The notes: generated by a model not told the origin, from the letters alone. A stretch of DNA of 64,000 bases from UBA5536 sp964592595 (GCA_964592595.1 CAZQFH010000010.1:27552-91551), one strand, 5' to 3'; numbered from the stretch's first letter, positions 16,362-26,383 are shown. Made by a program: numbers and translations.

Positions 16362-18316
16362 ATTTTATTGAATTTAAAAACGTTGAAATAATTGTTTTCA
16401 ATGCTTATTTTTAGCAGAAAACACCCTGCTGATAAGGTGTTGATATCGATAGTGCCACCCGCGCCAACAACTCCCATAAGCTGTGTTTTACCGCTCGAAT
16501 CGAAGATATGAAATACTTTTCCTGCCAAATATCCCGGCAAATAAAGGCTGGTTGTAGCGGGATTTGGATAAGGAAGAAATTTTTGCACATCGTTTTCTGA
16601 GATGTTATTTGTCAGATCAATGACAAAAGGTGTAGTACTATCCAATAATTTATAGGTTAGCCTATCAAATCCGGCAATATTTCTTGGCCTGCCCGAACTT
16701 ACAGCTGATTGATCCGTAATGCGTCCAAAAGTGTTGTTGTTGATGGCTAATATCCCGGGAAAATCTCCTGAAACGAGAAGTTCGTAGTTTTGATCATTGG
16801 CAAGAAAACGGGCATAATTACCTTCTGATAACCACAATCCAAAACCCAGATTTTCAGCAATCATGGCAAAGGGAATCCCTGTAGCAGCATTCTCATTATC
16901 AATAGCCTGTGAAAATGTATTGGGGATGACGATCATATTTTGCAGCAATCCAAGTCCACTTTTCAGATCAAGAAGGCCGTCATAACTGGCATATTCCTGT
17001 GCATAGTTTACAACGGCTATTTTACCGGCAAAGCGACTGTCGCCTCCAATCAGGGCTACCTGTTTATGGCCGTTTGTCATCTGTTCCATCAACAGCATGC
17101 CATTGGGTGTACCTTGCATAAAATCCATCAGTTTGAGGTACTCATTTTGGTAAAAAACAATTTTTTTCCAAGCTGATAATTTTTGCCGGATGATTTGATC
17201 ATTACCATTTAAAGGATTGGCTTCAACCACCTCTACTTTGCACCCCTGATTCACAAGCTGCGCGACCAGGTTACTAACTCCCCCGTTTTCCTGATTTGTG
17301 ATAAGTATCAGACTATCTGAGTTTTGGCCAAAATTGCAAAAATCAAGAATCAACTCCTGGTTATCGGTTAAGTCATCTGAACCGCTAAGCCAAAGTGGAA
17401 TACCGTATGTTTCTGAACCTTCGTTTTCGATCATATTTTCATATCCTGTTACCTCCATGGTGTTTAAGTCAATTTCCGTTTGATGAATAAGTTGACTTAC
17501 CAAAAGGTTATCTGCCAATAGTTTTTGTCCGCTTAGTCTGAAATTATTATTTTCTCCGGCTTGTATTATTGCCACAGCTCCTGTTCCATAAGTTTTACCG
17601 GATAAATCAGAATTAATGCAAAAAGCTGTTTTGTCGTCAACGGCAACTCCCAGTGGTGTTGCGTTTCCATCAAGATTCCATCTGCCCATAAAACCCATGA
17701 CTCTCGCAAAACGCGCTCTTTCAGCCGTATGACTTTCAAAAATCATTTCAGGCATAAAACCAAAAAAATCATCTGCAAGGGTCATGTATTGGTTATACGG
17801 ATTTTCAAGGGCTTCCTCAGGATAAACAGTTCCGTAGCGGGCAGTAAATAACACACCTGAAAGTATATGCAATCCGGCCGATGTACCAGCAATCACACCT
17901 CCATTTATAAATATTTCACTTACAGCATCCTGCAATACTGTATGCTTGTAACGACTGTAATAATCGTATTGATCACCACCTCGAAAAAAGACCACATCAT
18001 AGGTAACCAAACTATCGTATAGTTGCTGTTGGTTGGCCGCTGATTGATTAGGAACTACAAAATTTCTGGCGTAAATTGCTCCACAGCTATTCATGAAATA
18101 ATTTGGAAGCCATTCGCTTACGTCATTACTAACACCAATTATAGCCACTCTTTTTATGGATGATTCCGATACTGCCCAGGCATAAGGCTCATCGCTCCAT
18201 CCACCTGCTGATTCACTACCGCCACCAACAAGCATAAGTTTGCCGGGGATAGACTGTGCAAGAGTTGCCAATCCAAATAATAATAAATGCAAGCACAGAA
18301 GTATAGTCTTAGGCAT
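16358..18316 (-). CDS. S51 peptidase with second GATase-like domain and T9SS sorting tail
   Basis: A 652-residue secreted protein. It has a signal peptide (1-20) and an N-terminal S51 cyanophycinase-like domain (about 25-260) with RGGDQ (112-116) and Ser146 in AGTSAG. Where cyanophycinase has DQHF, this protein has ESHT (194-197), with Arg200, Arg202 and Arg205 retained. A second alpha/beta region (about 310-540) recalls class I amidotransferase-like folds. The C-terminal ~75 residues, starting PYPNPATTSLYLPG, form a type A T9SS sorting domain, so the enzyme is expected on the cell surface or released. It is translationally coupled to the periplasmic cyanophycinase. The substrate is inferred to be cyanophycin or related beta-linked peptide; the changed histidine region could mean altered specificity. 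Confidence 0.85.
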   Translation of the reverse strand: MPKTILLCLHLLLFGLATLAQSIPGKLMLVGGGSESAGGWSDEPYAWAVSESSIKRVAIIGVSNDVSEWLPNYFMNSCGAIYARNFVVPNQSAANQQQLYDSLVTYDVVFFRGGDQYDYYSRYKHTVLQDAVSEIFINGGVIAGTSAGLHILSGVLFTARYGTVYPEEALENPYNQYMTLADDFFGFMPEMIFESHTAERARFARVMGFMGRWNLDGNATPLGVAVDDKTAFCINSDLSGKTYGTGAVAIIQAGENNNFRLSGQKLLADNLLVSQLIHQTEIDLNTMEVTGYENMIENEGSETYGIPLWLSGSDDLTDNQELILDFCNFGQNSDSLILITNQENGGVSNLVAQLVNQGCKVEVVEANPLNGNDQIIRQKLSAWKKIVFYQNEYLKLMDFMQGTPNGMLLMEQMTNGHKQVALIGGDSRFAGKIAVVNYAQEYASYDGLLDLKSGLGLLQNMIVIPNTFSQAIDNENAATGIPFAMIAENLGFGLWLSEGNYARFLANDQNYELLVSGDFPGILAINNNTFGRITDQSAVSSGRPRNIAGFDRLTYKLLDSTTPFVIDLTNNISENDVQKFLPYPNPATTSLYLPGYLAGKVFHIFDSSGKTQLMGVVGAGGTIDINTLSAGCFLLKISIENNYFNVFKFNKI

Positions 18317-18373
18317 CGTATTTACAGATTAAGTTTTTAAAACGAGCATGTTTGATAAGTTTGGAAATAAGGG

Positions 18374-18402
18374 TAAAAAAAGCCCCGAAAAATCGAGGCT
18401 TT
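18374..18402 (-). terminator. Terminator closing the SusCD operon
   Basis: Read on the minus strand, AAAGCC (18402-18397) and GGCTTT (18384-18379) pair, extended by CG/CG across one mismatch, with a 6-nt loop and a following T run. It separates the susC-susD-lipoprotein-jelly-roll unit from the two S51 genes, which therefore probably have their own promoter or depend on readthrough. Confidence 0.75.
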
Positions 18403-18421
18403 GAAAAATAACTGCTTCGCT

Positions 18422-19222
18422 TTATTCTTTAAATAATTTAAGCGTTTCAATAACACGATTAGCTTTTAGCACTGTTACAAAGTAAATTCCAGCCACAAGA
18501 TTTGCCGTTGAAATTTTTTCTTCAGCATGCATTTTTCTATCGGCTACAACCTGGCCAAGTATATTCTGAATCCTGACCTGGTCAAAATCAGCACCAGCAA
18601 TTGCAAGCTGTTCGTTAAAGGGATTAGGAAATACTTTTAATGCAGAAGCTTGTTCTTCAATCGTTCCAACTCCATCCCACAGTTCAAAACCACCATTTGC
18701 AATCAGGTTTTGTCCGCCTACTTCAAAGCTAACCTCGTCGATATAAACCGTTGCGTTGTCAACAAAACCATCATCGTCATAAAACTTAATCCAGGCATAG
18801 CCTTCCACAGCACCTTCCGGCACTGTACCCGTCCAACTGATGTTTTGCCAACTGTCGCCATCTTGTCCAAAAACAGGATCTTCGCCATAGATATCGCCTC
18901 CATCAGCATCATAAAATTCTGCATAAACCTTAATGCTAACTAATGGATCATTGTCAAAATACCAAAGACTGTAAGTGTATGATTCTCCTGCCGTTACATC
19001 AAAGGTATAGGAAAGCAGATAGGGTACTTCGGCTTGCAGCAAGACCGCTTTGCAGCTAAAATCGCCTGCATAAACATTCTCTGTTTCCGGAAAGAGATGG
19101 ATATCCGCTCCCGGATTCACTTCATCAGTAAACCAGTCATTTGGCATTGATTGTGCCATTGCACCTGTTCCAAATAACAGTGCAAAAATTAAAGTAAGTA
19201 AAGATAAATTTTTCATAAGCAT
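18422..19222 (-). CDS. Secreted jelly-roll (CBM-like) protein with T9SS sorting domain
   Basis: A 266-residue exported protein. The signal peptide ends near GAMAQS. A beta-sandwich of the carbohydrate-binding CBM4/9 or discoidin-like type spans about 30-175 (AGESYTYSLWYFDNDP, VYIDEVSFEVGG). A type A T9SS sorting domain occupies the last ~75 residues (KVFPNPFNEQLAIAG, LVAGIYFVTVLK). It is the last gene of the SusCD operon, 30 bp after the propeller lipoprotein. As a surface protein without catalytic motif it may bind the polymer substrate. A second possible start lies two codons downstream (19216). No ligand can be read from the sequence. Confidence 0.82.
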   Translation of the reverse strand: MLMKNLSLLTLIFALLFGTGAMAQSMPNDWFTDEVNPGADIHLFPETENVYAGDFSCKAVLLQAEVPYLLSYTFDVTAGESYTYSLWYFDNDPLVSIKVYAEFYDADGGDIYGEDPVFGQDGDSWQNISWTGTVPEGAVEGYAWIKFYDDDGFVDNATVYIDEVSFEVGGQNLIANGGFELWDGVGTIEEQASALKVFPNPFNEQLAIAGADFDQVRIQNILGQVVADRKMHAEEKISTANLVAGIYFVTVLKANRVIETLKLFKE

Positions 19223-19252
19223 TGATTTTTATAGGTTAATAATTGGGTTGCA

Positions 19253-20404
19253 TCATCTTAGGATATCAATCGTTATGGCATAAGCATTCACGCCTTCGAG
19301 CCATGGCTCAGCGTTTCCGCCATCCAGATCAGACCTGAATAAAATTCCATTGTTGTATCTGTCGGGTACATAAAGTTTCTCTTCATCCGGATCAACAGCA
19401 ATTCCCCAACAAAACTTTTCATTAAAATAGCTATTGATATTGACCACTTGCGAACCATCCAAATTGGCCATAAAAACACCACCAACCCAGTCAGCATAAT
19501 ACAATTTTTGATGAGTCAAATCCAAAGCAATGGCTCCTGCATCAACGCCCGGGATAATCTGTTCGAGCCCTGTACCATCGCTATTAATGGTATAAACGCC
19601 TCCACTAAAATCATATTTATCATTTACAAAATAGATTTTTTGTGCAAGGCTATCATAAGCCATTCCAAGCGGCAGTTCCGGTGCTCCTGCAAAAGTGGCA
19701 AAAGGCTCCACATTGCTTCCATCAAGGTTACATCTTGAGATACCTCCTTCGATAGCCCAATATAATTTTCCTTCCACCACCACCATTCCATATGGGGCAC
19801 TCACCAATGGCTCAGCATCTTCCGAGAGAAAAACCTCCTGGTTTTCACCATTCAAATCGTAACGATAAATAAAGCCATCAGTATCAGATACATAAACTTT
19901 AGCTCCTTGATAATCAATGGCAATGCCATAAGGTTTGTTAAGGCCTCCGGTGGGGAAATCGAAAACCACAGGAGGGTTCCCATCCAAACGAAGGTAGTGT
20001 ACTTTGCCTGTGGAGCGGGATGTGTAATAAAGTGTGCGCACTTTTCCGGCATCAGGATCTGCCAAATTTAGTGGAAGCTGTTTCTGTAATTTGTTGTAAT
20101 ACAATGCTTCAAGAGGCTCAATGGTCAGGCTAATATTGTACAATCCCGGATTTTCAAGCACAAAAGGCTCAGGATTTTCGACGGTAGAAGTCTGGCCATT
20201 ACCAAAATCCCACAAATAAGATTTGGCATTCACTGAAGTATTGGTAATGCTAATGGTGGCAGGTGCTAACTGACTGCTCGCCTGCACTTTAAAATCAGCA
20301 ATACTACTCGCAGGCGGGATAGGTTGTTTGTCCTTTTCACAGGCATGAAACAAAACTCCCAAACCAAGGAGCAATAAACCAAGTATTATAATTCTTGTTT
20401 TCAT
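19253..20404 (-). CDS. PKD/YWTD beta-propeller surface lipoprotein
   Basis: A 383-residue lipoprotein with lipobox FHAC (Cys22). One PKD domain (about 38-110) contains the typical YLWDFGNGQTS and PGLYNISLTI segments. The rest (about 120-383) is a six-bladed propeller of LDL-receptor YWTD/NHL-like repeats (GIAIDYQGAKVYVSDTDGFI, IALDLTHQKLYYADWVGGV, GIAVDPDEEKLYVPDRY). It starts 17 bp after susD, the position where PULs encode surface glycan-binding lipoproteins. A role as accessory substrate-binding protein on the outer surface is inferred. It has no catalytic motif. Confidence 0.85.
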   Translation of the reverse strand: MKTRIIILGLLLLGLGVLFHACEKDKQPIPPASSIADFKVQASSQLAPATISITNTSVNAKSYLWDFGNGQTSTVENPEPFVLENPGLYNISLTIEPLEALYYNKLQKQLPLNLADPDAGKVRTLYYTSRSTGKVHYLRLDGNPPVVFDFPTGGLNKPYGIAIDYQGAKVYVSDTDGFIYRYDLNGENQEVFLSEDAEPLVSAPYGMVVVEGKLYWAIEGGISRCNLDGSNVEPFATFAGAPELPLGMAYDSLAQKIYFVNDKYDFSGGVYTINSDGTGLEQIIPGVDAGAIALDLTHQKLYYADWVGGVFMANLDGSQVVNINSYFNEKFCWGIAVDPDEEKLYVPDRYNNGILFRSDLDGGNAEPWLEGVNAYAITIDILR

Positions 20405-20421
20405 AGCATCAGATTTTTAGC

Positions 20422-21747
20422 TTAATATCCGGTATTTTGGATCATACCTTCATGATTATTATTTTGTAATTCGACCAGAGGAATTGGAAACAACAGTTGA
20501 TTTGCAGACGTTACGCCAGGCAAAACTTCCAGGGCTCTACCCGTTCTAACGAGCTCGAACCAACGTTTGCCTTCAAAAGCAAGCTCCCTTCTTCGTTCGG
20601 CTTCAATATCCATCAACAGTTCTTCGTAAGTATCACTACTTAACGCTGCTATCCCGGCACGCAAACGCAAAATATTGATATCATTTCTGATAGCTGCTTT
20701 TGAGCCTTGCAGTCTGGCTTCAGCTTCAGCCCTGATTAAATACATTTCAGCCAATCTGTAAACAGGTACATCATTCGCCATGGTAACCATATCGGGATAT
20801 TTCAATCCATAAGGTGGATTTCCGGCAATGGTAGCATTTAGCCGAATGGTATCTTCCTGTGTGTAAGTGGCCACTAAATCAGCGGATGGCGCAACTTCAT
20901 AGCGGCCACCTTGCGCTGTTGGGAAAAAGTACTCAGCCAAGCGGTTACCATCTTGCTCGTTGAAGAGCACTGTAAAAATAGCTTCTGATCCAGGTTCTCC
21001 GACGAACAAATCCGCAAAAACATCCTCTAAAGCATAATTCCCATTGATTAATGCTGTCGCTTTTGCTTTAGCCAGCTCGTAGTTACCCTGCGATAGCGCC
21101 ACATCAGCCTGCAATGCCAGCACAGCTCCATTTGTAGCATAGCCCGGATTATTCACTGCGATTTTATCTTCGGCAAGCGCAAGATCTGTTAAAATAGCAT
21201 CATAAACATTTTGAACCGGATCACGCGGTACATTCAGGTTATCGCCTAAATCGAGTGTTGGCAAAACTTTTATTGGCACAGGGCCAAACAAACGCACTAA
21301 ATTATAATGTGCAAGTGCCCTTAAAAAGTAAAGTTGTGCAGCAGTACTCTCTTTTTCAACAGCATTCATATCAGCAATATCCGGTAATTTGTTGAGCACA
21401 TAGTTTACCCTGTTGAGAAGATTATAGTGTGCATTCCACACAGACTCGACGATAATATTATCAGCAAGCAAGTTATTATTTTCAAATTGGCCGTATTCCT
21501 GTGTAGTGCCTTTCCAATCGAGGTTATCTGCTGCCAGATCTGGTATAATTACAAGGTATCTGCCATACATTCCTGTTTGCTGCAAAGCATTGTAGCATCC
21601 GGTAAGTGCTGTTTCCACACCGCGCTTGTTCGTGATAGCCTGTTCGCCATCAATATAATAAGTAGGGTCAACCTCCAGAATTTTTTCGCAACCTGCTATA
21701 CCAATGAGGAACAGCAAACTAATTAAAGTATATAAAGTCTTTTTCAT
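20422..21747 (-). CDS. RagB/SusD family nutrient-binding outer membrane lipoprotein
   Basis: A 441-residue SusD-family lipoprotein with lipobox IAGC (Cys20). It has the usual family segments: ALTGCYNALQ near the N terminus, the TPR-helical core (AQLYFLRALAHYNLVRLFGPVP), and the C-terminal MYLIRAEAEARL and LAFEGKRWFELVRTGRALE. It forms the extracellular lid of the SusC channel and delivers substrate. It lies 12 bp after susC. SusD homologues serve glycans or, as in RagB of Porphyromonas, peptides. The neighbouring cyanophycinases point here to a peptide polymer. Confidence 0.95.
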   Translation of the reverse strand: MKKTLYTLISLLFLIGIAGCEKILEVDPTYYIDGEQAITNKRGVETALTGCYNALQQTGMYGRYLVIIPDLAADNLDWKGTTQEYGQFENNNLLADNIIVESVWNAHYNLLNRVNYVLNKLPDIADMNAVEKESTAAQLYFLRALAHYNLVRLFGPVPIKVLPTLDLGDNLNVPRDPVQNVYDAILTDLALAEDKIAVNNPGYATNGAVLALQADVALSQGNYELAKAKATALINGNYALEDVFADLFVGEPGSEAIFTVLFNEQDGNRLAEYFFPTAQGGRYEVAPSADLVATYTQEDTIRLNATIAGNPPYGLKYPDMVTMANDVPVYRLAEMYLIRAEAEARLQGSKAAIRNDINILRLRAGIAALSSDTYEELLMDIEAERRRELAFEGKRWFELVRTGRALEVLPGVTSANQLLFPIPLVELQNNNHEGMIQNTGY

Positions 21748-21759
21748 GGTAAAGGGGTT

Positions 21760-24700
21760 TTAAAATCCAACATTTAATCCTATCATAAACCGGCGTGATT
21801 GCGGATAAGTGAAAAAGTCCGTTCCTATTCTCAGGTTATCATTTCCGGCATAATTAATCTCGGGATCCATCCCACTGTAATTTGTAAAAGTGAGTAAGTT
21901 GTATGCTGACACGAAAAGCTTGAGGTTTGAAAGTCTTAATTTTTCAATGGTAGCTTTAGAGAAAGAATAACTCACCGCCAATTCTTTCAGCCGAAGGTAT
22001 GATCCATCTTCGATGAACCTGGACGAATGCCTGTTATTGTTGTTCGGATCGGCCAATGTAGCACGCGGTATTGCTGTTTGATCTCCAGGTTGATGCCACC
22101 GATCAATAATCGCTGTCAACTGATTGTCCTCGCCTTTAAGGGATTCGATATAAACCCTGGTGCCGTTATAAATTTCATTTCCATAGCTAAACTGAAAAAA
22201 CATGCGCATATTCCATTGCCTCCAGCGTAAACTATTATCAAATCCTCCGAATAAATCCGGATTAGGATCTCCTATTCGCGTGCGGTCATCAGCTGTGATC
22301 TCTCCATCTTTGTTTACGTCATCAAATACAATATCTCCGGTAGAAGGGTCAACCCCAAGCGAGCGAAAGCCATAAAAAATGCCCAATGGCTGGCCTTCTC
22401 CGATGTAATTACTGCCACGACCAATATTATCTATTGGCTGCCCGTTATACAGCTTTAAAACTTTATTTTTATTTGCTGTGATCGTCAACGTTGATGTCCA
22501 CTCCAGTTTGTCATTTTTGATATTAATCGTCTGCAAGGCAACTTCCAGGCCTCGGTTTTCCATCTCTCCAATATTATCCCAAACAGCTGTGAAACCTGAC
22601 GAAGGCGGTATGGGACGAGCAAGCAACAAATCAGTTGTGAGACTATAATAATAATCAAATGCAAGGTTTACCCTTGATTCCAATACTGCCAAATCAAAAC
22701 CCAAATCCAACTGGCGTGAGGTTTCCCACTTCAGGTCGGGGTTCGGCATTTGTATTGGGAAAATGCCAGGCTGACGGTTGTAATTTCCACGACCATCAAA
22801 AAGCGAGAGCGAGGCAAAGCGAGAAATTTTATCATTTCCGGTATAGCCAAAACTACCTCTAAGTTTCAACTCATCGATAAAAGTTAGCTGATCCATAAAA
22901 GATTCTTCAGAGATGCGCCATGCAGCGGCCAAAGCCGGGAAAAATCCATACTTATTATTGGCTCCAAAATTGGAAGAGCCGTCGTAGCGTGCACTTGCAG
23001 TAAATAGGTAACGGTTATTAATATTGTATTTAATTCGACCGAAATAACTATTGGTTCGATCTTCAACTACACTCGAAGAAGCTTCGGTAATATTGGCAGC
23101 AGAAGTAAGGTATTGAAAATATTCGTTTGGAAAATCTGTTCCCCTCAGAAAAACTCTTTTGTCAAAGAAACGCTCATAGCTATAACCCAGCATAGCTTCG
23201 AGTGTATGATTTTCAAGCAATGATTTTTCGTAGCGAAGCAGGTTATAAGTATTAAAATTGGAAGCTCGGGTATTGGCATCAAAACCTAAGCCATTGTATT
23301 TCTTCCCCTGTCGTGTAGTAACAGGATCGTAGCTGTGTTCTTCGAGATTAAGGTAATCTATAGCCCATTTTGTTTCAAAACTCAGGCCATCAGCAATGAA
23401 ATAATTAGCAAAAACGTTGGCAAGCGTACGAACATTCCTCAACTCGTTAACAGCTTCATTAGCAATGGCAACAGGATTAGCGTAAGGTCCGTCTTCGTTG
23501 TACGTACCATCTTGGCTGTAAACAGGATAAATGGCAGGTAACGAGATAGCATTGGGTAGCGGGCCATTGAGCGACTGATCACCCTCTACCCTGTTATTCA
23601 GGCTTGAACTCATTGAAACACCGGCCCCAATTTTAAAGCGATCATTTACCTGATGATCGATGTTCAGTCTTCCGCTTAAACGATTATAATCTGTGCCAAT
23701 CAATACTCCCTCCTCATTCAGGTAGCTACCCGATAAAAAGAAAGTTGTTTTTTCGTTTCCTCCATTTGCTGACAGTTCGTAATTAGACATGATTGCTGAG
23801 CGAAACACTTCATCAAGCCAATTGGTATTCACTTTCGGGTTTTTAATCTCTTCGTCAGTAAAAATTGGAGGAGCTCCTTCATTCACTTTTTGCTCATTCC
23901 GATAGCGCATCCATTCAGAGGCGTCAAGCATCTCAAGTGTTTTTGATACTTGTTGAATACCCGTAGAAGTATTAAACTGAAAACGGGTCTTTTGCTTGTT
24001 ACCTCTTTTTGTGGTGATAAGCACCACACCGCGAGATGCTCTCGCCCCATAAAGCGCAGTAGCAGCAGCATCTTTCAGGATTGTCATCGACTCAATATCG
24101 TTGGGATTGATATCTGAAATGGCATTGATGGTTTGGCCGCTGTACCCAATCTGACTGAAATCACCGCTCAAAACCGGAACGCCATCCACTACATAAAGCG
24201 GTTGATTATCAGCACTGATGGAGTTATTTCCACGAATCCTTACAGATACGCCGCCACCAGGAGTTCCGGAATTTTGGGTTACCTGCACACCGGATACCCT
24301 TCCCTGCAAGGCCACATCAAGATTGGCAACAGGAACTTCTTCCACATTGGACGGTTTAAAATCAGAAACAGACCCGGTTAAAAGTTTGCGGCTTTCGATA
24401 CCAAAGCCTACAACAACAATTTCATCCAAGCCAACAAGGTCAGAAACAAGCTCGATATTAAAAACCCGCTGATCACCAATTGGCATTTCAACCGTTTTCA
24501 TACCAACCAATGAAAACACGATGATACGATCGGTGCTATTAGTAGTTAAACTGAATTGACCATCAATATCTGTCACAGCCCCAATTGTTGTACCCTTGAA
24601 AAAAACATTCACTCCAGGCAAGGGAAGTCCGTCTTCGCGTGCAATTACTTGTCCTGTCAAAATAATTTCTTCAGGCTTTTGAATAAAAGAAGAAGCTTGT

Positions 24701-25068
24701 TGTGGTAAAGTTTTTACTACTAAATAATTTTCCACAACACTATAAGTTAGGTTTGTACCTTTTAAAACAACCTGCATAGCCTCATCCAGATTGACGTTGC
24801 TTAATTGTGTTGTTACACTATGATCAGGTTTGAACAATTCATTATTTAATAAAAACAACAAATCGGCCTTTTCAGCCACTTGCTGAACGGCTTCTGGTAA
24901 AGGCTCTTCCTGAAGATTCAGATCGAAGCGCATTTGCTGAGAAAACACACCAGCATGTAATTGAACAACGGCGGCAAAAGTTAATAACAGAAAGAGCTTC
25001 ATGGCAATCAGTGTTGATTTTGAACAGGTTCGCAAAAACGATCCATGCCAGGGTAAAATTTTCTTCAT
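21760..25068 (-). CDS. SusC/RagA TonB-dependent transporter with STN signalling domain
   Basis: A 1102-residue outer-membrane receptor. A long signal region ends near residue 43. An STN domain (about 46-118, FDLNLQEEPLPEAVQQVAEK) follows, then a carboxypeptidase-regulatory-like domain (about 137-208), a TonB box DEIVVVGFG (215-223), the plug (about 224-350, with GTPGGGVSVRIRGNNS and PLYVVDGVPV) and the beta-barrel to the C terminus. The STN domain marks transporters that signal to a FecR anti-sigma factor, and one is encoded directly upstream. With SusD it forms the TonB-powered import complex of this locus. Confidence 0.96.
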   Translation of the reverse strand: MKKILPWHGSFLRTCSKSTLIAMKLFLLLTFAAVVQLHAGVFSQQMRFDLNLQEEPLPEAVQQVAEKADLLFLLNNELFKPDHSVTTQLSNVNLDEAMQVVLKGTNLTYSVVENYLVVKTLPQQASSFIQKPEEIILTGQVIAREDGLPLPGVNVFFKGTTIGAVTDIDGQFSLTTNSTDRIIVFSLVGMKTVEMPIGDQRVFNIELVSDLVGLDEIVVVGFGIESRKLLTGSVSDFKPSNVEEVPVANLDVALQGRVSGVQVTQNSGTPGGGVSVRIRGNNSISADNQPLYVVDGVPVLSGDFSQIGYSGQTINAISDINPNDIESMTILKDAAATALYGARASRGVVLITTKRGNKQKTRFQFNTSTGIQQVSKTLEMLDASEWMRYRNEQKVNEGAPPIFTDEEIKNPKVNTNWLDEVFRSAIMSNYELSANGGNEKTTFFLSGSYLNEEGVLIGTDYNRLSGRLNIDHQVNDRFKIGAGVSMSSSLNNRVEGDQSLNGPLPNAISLPAIYPVYSQDGTYNEDGPYANPVAIANEAVNELRNVRTLANVFANYFIADGLSFETKWAIDYLNLEEHSYDPVTTRQGKKYNGLGFDANTRASNFNTYNLLRYEKSLLENHTLEAMLGYSYERFFDKRVFLRGTDFPNEYFQYLTSAANITEASSSVVEDRTNSYFGRIKYNINNRYLFTASARYDGSSNFGANNKYGFFPALAAAWRISEESFMDQLTFIDELKLRGSFGYTGNDKISRFASLSLFDGRGNYNRQPGIFPIQMPNPDLKWETSRQLDLGFDLAVLESRVNLAFDYYYSLTTDLLLARPIPPSSGFTAVWDNIGEMENRGLEVALQTINIKNDKLEWTSTLTITANKNKVLKLYNGQPIDNIGRGSNYIGEGQPLGIFYGFRSLGVDPSTGDIVFDDVNKDGEITADDRTRIGDPNPDLFGGFDNSLRWRQWNMRMFFQFSYGNEIYNGTRVYIESLKGEDNQLTAIIDRWHQPGDQTAIPRATLADPNNNNRHSSRFIEDGSYLRLKELAVSYSFSKATIEKLRLSNLKLFVSAYNLLTFTNYSGMDPEINYAGNDNLRIGTDFFTYPQSRRFMIGLNVGF

Positions 25069-25131
25069 ATATTTGTCTGTTAGGTTAATATTGCTCGGCC
25101 AAGCCGGTGTATGTCTGATTAACTGATACAG

Positions 25132-25151
25132 GGAGGTGCTGCAACACCTCC
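25132..25151 (-). promoter_or_regulatory. Hairpin between fecR and susC
   Basis: GGAGGTG and CACCTCC form a perfect 7-bp stem with a 6-nt loop just after the fecR stop. On the minus strand no T run follows it; the T run lies on the plus-strand side. It could be a processing or attenuation element separating regulator and transporter messages, or a terminator for antisense transcription. Confidence 0.45.
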
Positions 25152-25157
25152 TTTTTT

Positions 25158-26348
25158 CTAGTAAATAATTATACGGTCGCTTTCAACTTCATAACTTATG
25201 GATGTGGTTTCGGCTATCAGTGACAGGAGAAACTCCACTTTTCGACTGTTTTCAATCGCTCCGGTAAATTGTATCCCTGCTTTATCTTTATTTTTTATAA
25301 CAATAGGAATGGCATACCACCTTTCGAGCCGTTTAACCAATTCACGCAATTCCATCGCTTTAAAATATAAAACATCATCTTTCCAGGAAGTATAAAGTCG
25401 TGTATCTACTTCTATTTTTTTTGCCTTATGGGTTACCACATCAACCTTAGCCTGCTCGCCCGGAGCAAGTGTAATGTGCTCGTTAGCTTTGGTTTTAACG
25501 CGCACTTTGCCACTAACCAGCGTGGTTTCAAGATTGGCATCCTCTTGATAAGCTGACACATTAAAAGCTGTTCCTAATACACTAACTTCTTGTTCTCCTG
25601 CCTCTACAATAAATGGCACAACAGAACTTACCACTTCAAAATAAGCCTCACCTTCCAGTTTTACGCGACGTTCTTCATCAGAAAACGACACCGGATAAGT
25701 GAGTTTGCTGGCAGCATTCATCGTTACTTTTGTTCCATCAGCCAAAACAAGCTGATACCGTGCTCCTGCCGGGACAATCAATTCGTGAAAAGTTGGTTGA
25801 TCAGTGGTTTGTCCTTTGGGTAATTGCTTTGAATATGAAAGCATTTCGCCAGGCTGATTTTTTATTTCGTAAGTTAAGGCTTTCAGCTGCAATTGAGCAG
25901 TATCAAGAGCAATTACACTGCCATCAGCAAGTTTCAAGCTGGCTTTCTGCATTCTTTGAGGAAGCGCCTCTACCAAAGGCGACTTTTCTTGCTGATCGAG
26001 CTGGTCACTTTCATGAAGCAATAAGAATGTAATGCCAGCCAATACAAGAAATACAGCCGCCCACCTGAAAATTACGGAAAGGTTTAAAACAGGATTTTTT
26101 TTGTTTTTGATTTTCATCTGCATTTTATTCCATGCTTCGGGCACGTCGATATGATCGGTTAGTATTTGCCAGTGGATCCGCTCTAAAACCTCTTGAATCT
26201 GTTCCATTTCTGCCTCGCTCAGAGGATGCAATTTCAACCATGCTTCAAGCTGTTCTTGTTCGACAGGGTTGATTTTATGCAAGCTGGATTTCGCCATGAG
26301 ATGCAATATCTCTTCCGGAATCATCTGTTCTGGATGTTGAGTATTCAT
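25158..26348 (-). CDS. FecR family anti-sigma factor
   Basis: A 396-residue inner-membrane protein. The cytoplasmic N-terminal part (1-90) binds the sigma factor, a single transmembrane helix lies at about 91-111, the periplasmic FecR domain is about 185-285 (VPAGARYQLVLADGTKVTMN, VLGTAFNVSAY) and a C-terminal DUF4974 domain (about 325-395) ends the protein. It relays occupancy of the STN-bearing SusC to the ECF sigma factor encoded 35 bp upstream. This cell-surface signalling set is standard for Bacteroidota nutrient loci. Confidence 0.95.
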   Translation of the reverse strand: MNTQHPEQMIPEEILHLMAKSSLHKINPVEQEQLEAWLKLHPLSEAEMEQIQEVLERIHWQILTDHIDVPEAWNKMQMKIKNKKNPVLNLSVIFRWAAVFLVLAGITFLLLHESDQLDQQEKSPLVEALPQRMQKASLKLADGSVIALDTAQLQLKALTYEIKNQPGEMLSYSKQLPKGQTTDQPTFHELIVPAGARYQLVLADGTKVTMNAASKLTYPVSFSDEERRVKLEGEAYFEVVSSVVPFIVEAGEQEVSVLGTAFNVSAYQEDANLETTLVSGKVRVKTKANEHITLAPGEQAKVDVVTHKAKKIEVDTRLYTSWKDDVLYFKAMELRELVKRLERWYAIPIVIKNKDKAGIQFTGAIENSRKVEFLLSLIAETTSISYEVESDRIIIY

Positions 26349-26383
26349 AATTTAACGACAATTTAATTAAGAAAACGGGTGAT

